Positions 60,883-64,000 of a stretch of DNA of 64,000 bases are shown piece after piece. A program made the position numbers and the translations under genes. The notes below the pieces were generated by a model. The model was not told the origin of the DNA. It was given only the letters and a program-made list of their open reading frames with translations, and made no database searches. How positions within the stretch are numbered: position 1 is the first letter of the stretch; each line of letters opens with the position of its first letter. The DNA comes from JASLBX01 sp036374175 (GTDB lineage: Bacteria; Actinomycetota; Actinomycetes; Jiangellales; Jiangellaceae), in NCBI GenBank assembly GCA_036374175.1, contig DASUUH010000025.1:12673-76672 (forward strand). The letters are read 5' to 3'.

Positions 60883-62826
60883 ATGCTCCTCGGTGAGGTT
60901 GACCTGCACCTGATCGGCGAAGGCCGACATGAACGGCTGTGGGATGTGCTCGGCGCCCACCCGGACGAGGAAGGCACGCTATTCGCGGTGTGGGCGCCCA
61001 ACGCCCAAGCGGTCCGCGTCGCCGGTGACTTCAACGACTGGGACGGCCAGGCCAATCCGCTGCGGCCGCACGGCAGCACCGGGGTGTGGGAGACCGTGGT
61101 CACCACCGCCGCCCCGGGTCACCGGTACAAGTACGAGATCCTCGGCCGCGATGACGTGTGGCGGCTCAAGGCCGACCCCATGGCGTTCCGGACCGAGCAC
61201 CCGCCCGCGACCGCGTCGGTCGTGTACGCCTCAGATTACGAATGGGGCGACGACGCCTGGCTGGCCGACCGGCTTACCTGGCATGCGCACGAGCGGCCCA
61301 TGTCGGTCTACGAGGTGCACCTGGGTTCATGGCGGGGCGGGCGGTCGTACCGGCAGTTGGCCGACGAGCTCTCCGGCTACGTGGCCGACATGGGTTTCAC
61401 CCACGTCGAGCTGATGCCGGTGGCCGAGCACCCGTACGGCGGTTCCTGGGGATACCAGGTGACGTCCTACTACGCGCCCACTGCCCGGTTCGGCTCACCA
61501 GACGATCTCCGGTACCTGATCGACCGCCTGCACCAGGCCGGCGTCGGGGTGATCCTGGACTGGGTGCCCGGACACTTCCCCAAGGACGAGTGGGCGCTGG
61601 CCCGGTTCGACGGCGCTCCGCTGTACGAACATCCGGACCCGCGGCGCGGAGAGCATCCCGACTGGGGCACCTACGTGTTCGACTATGGCCGGCCACAGGT
61701 CCGGAACTTCCTCGTCGCCAACGCCCTGTACTGGTTCGAGGAGTTCCACGTCGACGGATTGCGCGTCGATGCCGTCGCCTCGATGCTCTACCTGGACTAC
61801 TCCAGGGACGACGGCCAGTGGCTGCCGAACGTGCACGGCGGCAATGAACATCTGGAGGCCATCTCGCTGCTTCAGGAGGCGAACGCGACGGTGTACAAGT
61901 CCGTTCCGGGCGCCGTGATGATCGCTGAAGAATCCACCGCCTGGCCGGGGGTCACCCAACCCACCCACCTTGGCGGCCTGGGCTTCGGCCTGAAGTGGAA
62001 CCTCGGGTGGATGAACGACTCGCTTGCGTTCATGTCGCTCGATCCCATCTACCGGCAGTACCACCATCACCGCATGACGTTCTCGCTCATGTACGCGTTC
62101 AGCGAGAACTTCCTGCTCCCGCTCTCGCACGACGAAGTCGTCCACGGCAAGGGTTCGCTGCTGCGCAAGATGCCCGGCGACCGGTGGCGGCAGTTGGCAA
62201 ACCTACGCGCGTTCTACGCCTATATGTGGGCGCACCCTGGCAAGCAGCTGCTGTTCATGGGTGGCGAGATCGCTCAGGAGGCCGAGTGGGCCGAAGGGCG
62301 CGAACTGGACTGGTGGCTGCTGGATCACGCCGACCACGCCGGTGTCAAGCAGCTGGTCAGCGACCTCAATCGGATCTACCGCCAGAGTCCAGCGTTGTGG
62401 TCCCAAGATGCGGATCCGGCGGGGTTCAGCTGGATCGACCCGAACGACGCCGCCGGCAACGTGCTGTCGTTCCTGCGCTGGGGCAACGACGGTTTGGTCA
62501 TGGCGTGCATCACAAACTTCGCGGCCATTCCGCACCACGGATACCGGGTCGGATTGCCGCTGGCCGGCCGCTGGGAGGAAGTACTCAACACCGACGCGAC
62601 GGTCTACACCGGTTCGGGTGTTGGCAATCTCGGCTTGATCGAAACCGAGGACGTGCCCTGGCATAACCAGCCGGTGTCCACGTCGCTGCAGTTGCCGCCG
62701 CTCGGCACGCTGTGGTTGCGCCCGGCCGCTACCGCACCACCCGAGCCCAAACCGGAGCCGGCCAAAACCAAGCCGGCTTCACGCCGCTCGCGCCGCACTG
62801 GCGGGACCCGAAAAAGCAAGTCGTAA
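60883..62826 (+). CDS. glgB: 1,4-alpha-glucan branching enzyme GlgB
   Basis: Introduces alpha-1,6 branches into the glucan made by GlgE. The 647 residues are shorter than the 730-residue form because the first N-terminal beta-sandwich is missing; the CBM48 domain (FAVWAPNAQAVRVAGDFNDW) opens the protein. The GH13_9 barrel has YEVHLGSWR, MPVAEHPYGGSWGYQ, WVPGHFPKD, nucleophile Asp in VDGLRVDAVASMLYLDY, acid Glu in MIAEESTAWPGV and LPLSHDEVVHGKGSLL. A basic Ser/Lys/Arg-rich tail of about 30 residues ends it. GGAAGGAG precedes the ATG. Confidence 0.97.
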   Translation: MLLGEVDLHLIGEGRHERLWDVLGAHPDEEGTLFAVWAPNAQAVRVAGDFNDWDGQANPLRPHGSTGVWETVVTTAAPGHRYKYEILGRDDVWRLKADPMAFRTEHPPATASVVYASDYEWGDDAWLADRLTWHAHERPMSVYEVHLGSWRGGRSYRQLADELSGYVADMGFTHVELMPVAEHPYGGSWGYQVTSYYAPTARFGSPDDLRYLIDRLHQAGVGVILDWVPGHFPKDEWALARFDGAPLYEHPDPRRGEHPDWGTYVFDYGRPQVRNFLVANALYWFEEFHVDGLRVDAVASMLYLDYSRDDGQWLPNVHGGNEHLEAISLLQEANATVYKSVPGAVMIAEESTAWPGVTQPTHLGGLGFGLKWNLGWMNDSLAFMSLDPIYRQYHHHRMTFSLMYAFSENFLLPLSHDEVVHGKGSLLRKMPGDRWRQLANLRAFYAYMWAHPGKQLLFMGGEIAQEAEWAEGRELDWWLLDHADHAGVKQLVSDLNRIYRQSPALWSQDADPAGFSWIDPNDAAGNVLSFLRWGNDGLVMACITNFAAIPHHGYRVGLPLAGRWEEVLNTDATVYTGSGVGNLGLIETEDVPWHNQPVSTSLQLPPLGTLWLRPAATAPPEPKPEPAKTKPASRRSRRTGGTRKSKS

Positions 62827-62833
62827 CCGGGGG

Positions 62834-62858
62834 GACGTCACTGCGACATCGTGACGTC
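62834..62858. terminator. Weak hairpin between convergent glgB and lipoprotein genes
   Basis: GACGTCAC (62834-62841) and GTGACGTC (62851-62858) are perfect complements around a 9-base loop, starting 8 bases after the glgB stop and spanning the stop of the convergent lipoprotein gene. No T-run follows on either strand, so termination efficiency is doubtful. It may end both transcripts or be chance. Confidence 0.3.
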
Positions 62859-63785
62859 GGCCCACCGCCAACTGCCGGCGTGAACCACAGCGTCGCCATC
62901 CTCGGGCACATGAACCACCAGCGGGTGCGAGCTGACGAACTCCACCGACCGGCCGGCTTCGGGCGCCAGCGCGCTCAGCTCGCCGCCCAGCGTCATCTCA
63001 CCCGGCACATCGTCACGGAGCGACTGCCTGATTACGCATCGAGCCGTCGCGATCCCTAACACACCATCGGTCGTCGGCAGCATGCGGACCTCAGACTGTT
63101 CGTCGGTCTGGCAAGTGACCTCGGGCTCGGTGACCTCCTCAAGCTGAATGGTGGAGTTCTGCGTCCAGTCGCGAAATGTCGCCAACCCGTCAGCACTCAC
63201 GTCGACGCCGATCGGTTCCTCACCGCCTGCCAGGTATCCGTAGACATTGTCGAGCGCTCTGGCGACTCGCCCGGCCTGCGCCCCCGGAACCTCCGAGGTC
63301 CCGCCGGCCTCGACCCGGATCTCTGGCAGTTCAGCCGCCCCGAGTGCTCCCCCCTGCTCCACCAACCACTCGTCGGCGGCACTCTCGCGGCTGACGGTCA
63401 GGACCGCGATCCGGTTTGGATCGCTGTTAATGCGCGACGTCGCTACGAACCACATCGGGTACTCGGTGAAACGCGGCGAGTATGCCGCTACGTCGGTGTG
63501 GTAATACGGGCTCGGCGGTTCAGCGGCGTTGGCCTCGGCCAGTTCATAGCTGGTCAGCGAGGTCTCGAGCAACGGCCCGGTCTCGACGGTGGCGATGGCG
63601 TCGGTGTCCCGATCGACGTTCGCGGCGTTGTTGACCTCGTCATACCGGCTCAAGAACCCGGCGGCTTGCTCATTCGTGGCGGCCACCTTGCCCGCGGGAA
63701 CCTCCGGGCGGGCCTCCGGGATCGACGCGCAACCCGCAGCAAGGAGGCAACCGGCCAGCAAGGCACCGATGGTGTGAATCTTCAC
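62838..63785 (-). CDS. Putative lipoprotein of unknown function
   Basis: A 315-residue exported lipoprotein: MKIHTIGALLAGCLLAAGCASI carries the lipobox LAAGC (Cys19). The mature part contains a long acidic region with YYHTDVAAYSPRFTEYPMWF and IAVLTVSRESAADEWLVEQGG, resembling actinobacterial DUF8094-like surface proteins, but I cannot assign a family firmly. Two later cysteines (VTCQTDEQ, TARCVIRQ) may form a disulfide. It begins 2 bases after the stop of the next membrane protein gene, and the two are likely co-transcribed. Confidence 0.82.
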   Translation of the reverse strand: MKIHTIGALLAGCLLAAGCASIPEARPEVPAGKVAATNEQAAGFLSRYDEVNNAANVDRDTDAIATVETGPLLETSLTSYELAEANAAEPPSPYYHTDVAAYSPRFTEYPMWFVATSRINSDPNRIAVLTVSRESAADEWLVEQGGALGAAELPEIRVEAGGTSEVPGAQAGRVARALDNVYGYLAGGEEPIGVDVSADGLATFRDWTQNSTIQLEEVTEPEVTCQTDEQSEVRMLPTTDGVLGIATARCVIRQSLRDDVPGEMTLGGELSALAPEAGRSVEFVSSHPLVVHVPEDGDAVVHAGSWRWADVTMSQ

Positions 63786-63787
63786 CG

Positions 63788-64000
63788 TTACCTCTCCCCG
63801 TGCCCCGCCGGTTCGGTGATGTGCTCGGCAGGTGATCGCGTCCGGCGCCGGCGCCGTCGCCGGAGGGCGAAGACGGCGATGAGGATCAATCCCAGCCCGA
63901 CGGCGAGCACGAGCAGCGCCGTTGTGAACAGGTTGTCGATCTGCACCCCCAGCTCCACAGTGACCGTGAGCGGAGGCTGACCATCAGCGCCCATCACGAC
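63788..64000 (-). CDS. C-terminal part of a membrane protein (5' end beyond window)
   Basis: Seventy codons remain. They read an extracellular end (LTVTVELGVQIDN), a transmembrane helix (LFTTALLVLAVGLGLILIAV) and a highly basic tail with ten consecutive basic residues or nearly so, then TAG-type termination at 63788. The frame stays open to the window edge, so this is probably the C-terminus of a longer exported protein rather than the 69-residue ORF from the ATG at 63997. The stop lies 2 bases before the lipoprotein start. Confidence 0.6.
   Translation of the reverse strand, partial: VVMGADGQPPLTVTVELGVQIDNLFTTALLVLAVGLGLILIAVFALRRRRRRRTRSPAEHITEPAGHGER

Noticed and set aside
63788..63997. 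Complete 69-residue membrane protein
   Set aside because: The frame remains open to the window edge and the sequence looks like the anchor of a larger exported protein, so it is listed as partial.

Overview
The window is a high-GC actinobacterial chromosome segment. Evidence is the strongly GC-biased third codon positions, frequent GTG starts, a complete Gln/Asp-tRNA amidotransferase set (gatCAB), an HspR-type HAIR operator, a DUF1707 protein, an Eis-type acetyltransferase and the GlgE alpha-glucan pathway. The backbone order (ilvBNC, gatCAB, ligA, a MetE-like gene, mnmA, iscS, etfBA, a GT4 glucosyltransferase, a hexapeptide acyltransferase, a methyltransferase, an enoyl-CoA hydratase) resembles, from memory, the Mycobacterium tuberculosis Rv3001c-Rv3039c interval. 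Overall style suggests a non-mycobacterial actinomycete such as a Jiangella-like organism, but genus is a guess. I saw no tRNA, rRNA, CRISPR array, insertion sequence or phage gene.

Layout. 1-4.6 kb (minus strand): thiM under a TPP riboswitch, then the branched-chain amino acid operon ilvB-ilvN-ilvC preceded by a leader-peptide attenuator. 4.7-8.3 kb (plus): a TetR-controlled cassette with an alpha/beta hydrolase fused to a MurG-like glycosyltransferase, and a methyltransferase. 8.3-15.6 kb (minus): ilvD, a ThiS/MoaD-like protein coupled to a BNR-repeat protein, an Eis-like acetyltransferase, a D-2-hydroxyacid dehydrogenase and an exported M1-like metallopeptidase. 15.7-24.9 kb: a PQQ-type sugar dehydrogenase lipoprotein, a DUF4097 protein, a winged-helix protein, a large secreted nuclease and an amino-acid ABC importer. 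24.9-28.4 kb (minus): gatC-gatA-small ORF-gatB.

28.5-34.1 kb is a region in decay: intact PadR and DUF1707 genes are followed by an acyltransferase with an in-frame TGA, a histidine kinase with an internal deletion, and a response regulator with two frameshifts and a lost HTH segment. An unknown protein and an HspR-controlled Hsp20 sit among them. 34.1-48.4 kb carries ligA, the MetE-like gene, a TetR-hydrolase pair, a polyprenyl sugar-phosphotransferase, mnmA-iscS, etfBA, a PadR regulator and a compact GT4/acyltransferase/methyltransferase cluster resembling the mycobacterial methylglucose-lipopolysaccharide genes. 48.5-51.1 kb holds an ECF sigma/anti-sigma pair and an aldo/keto reductase.

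51.1-62.8 kb is an alpha-glucan metabolism locus: glgX, a divergently placed glgP, and the tightly coupled operon glgE-treS-mak-glgB. TreS converts trehalose to maltose, Mak makes maltose-1-phosphate, GlgE polymerises it and GlgB branches the product; GlgX and GlgP break glucan down. No glgC or glgA is in the window, and the GT4 gene at 44.8 kb is the only candidate nucleotide-sugar-dependent glucan synthase. The window ends in a lipoprotein gene and a truncated membrane protein gene.
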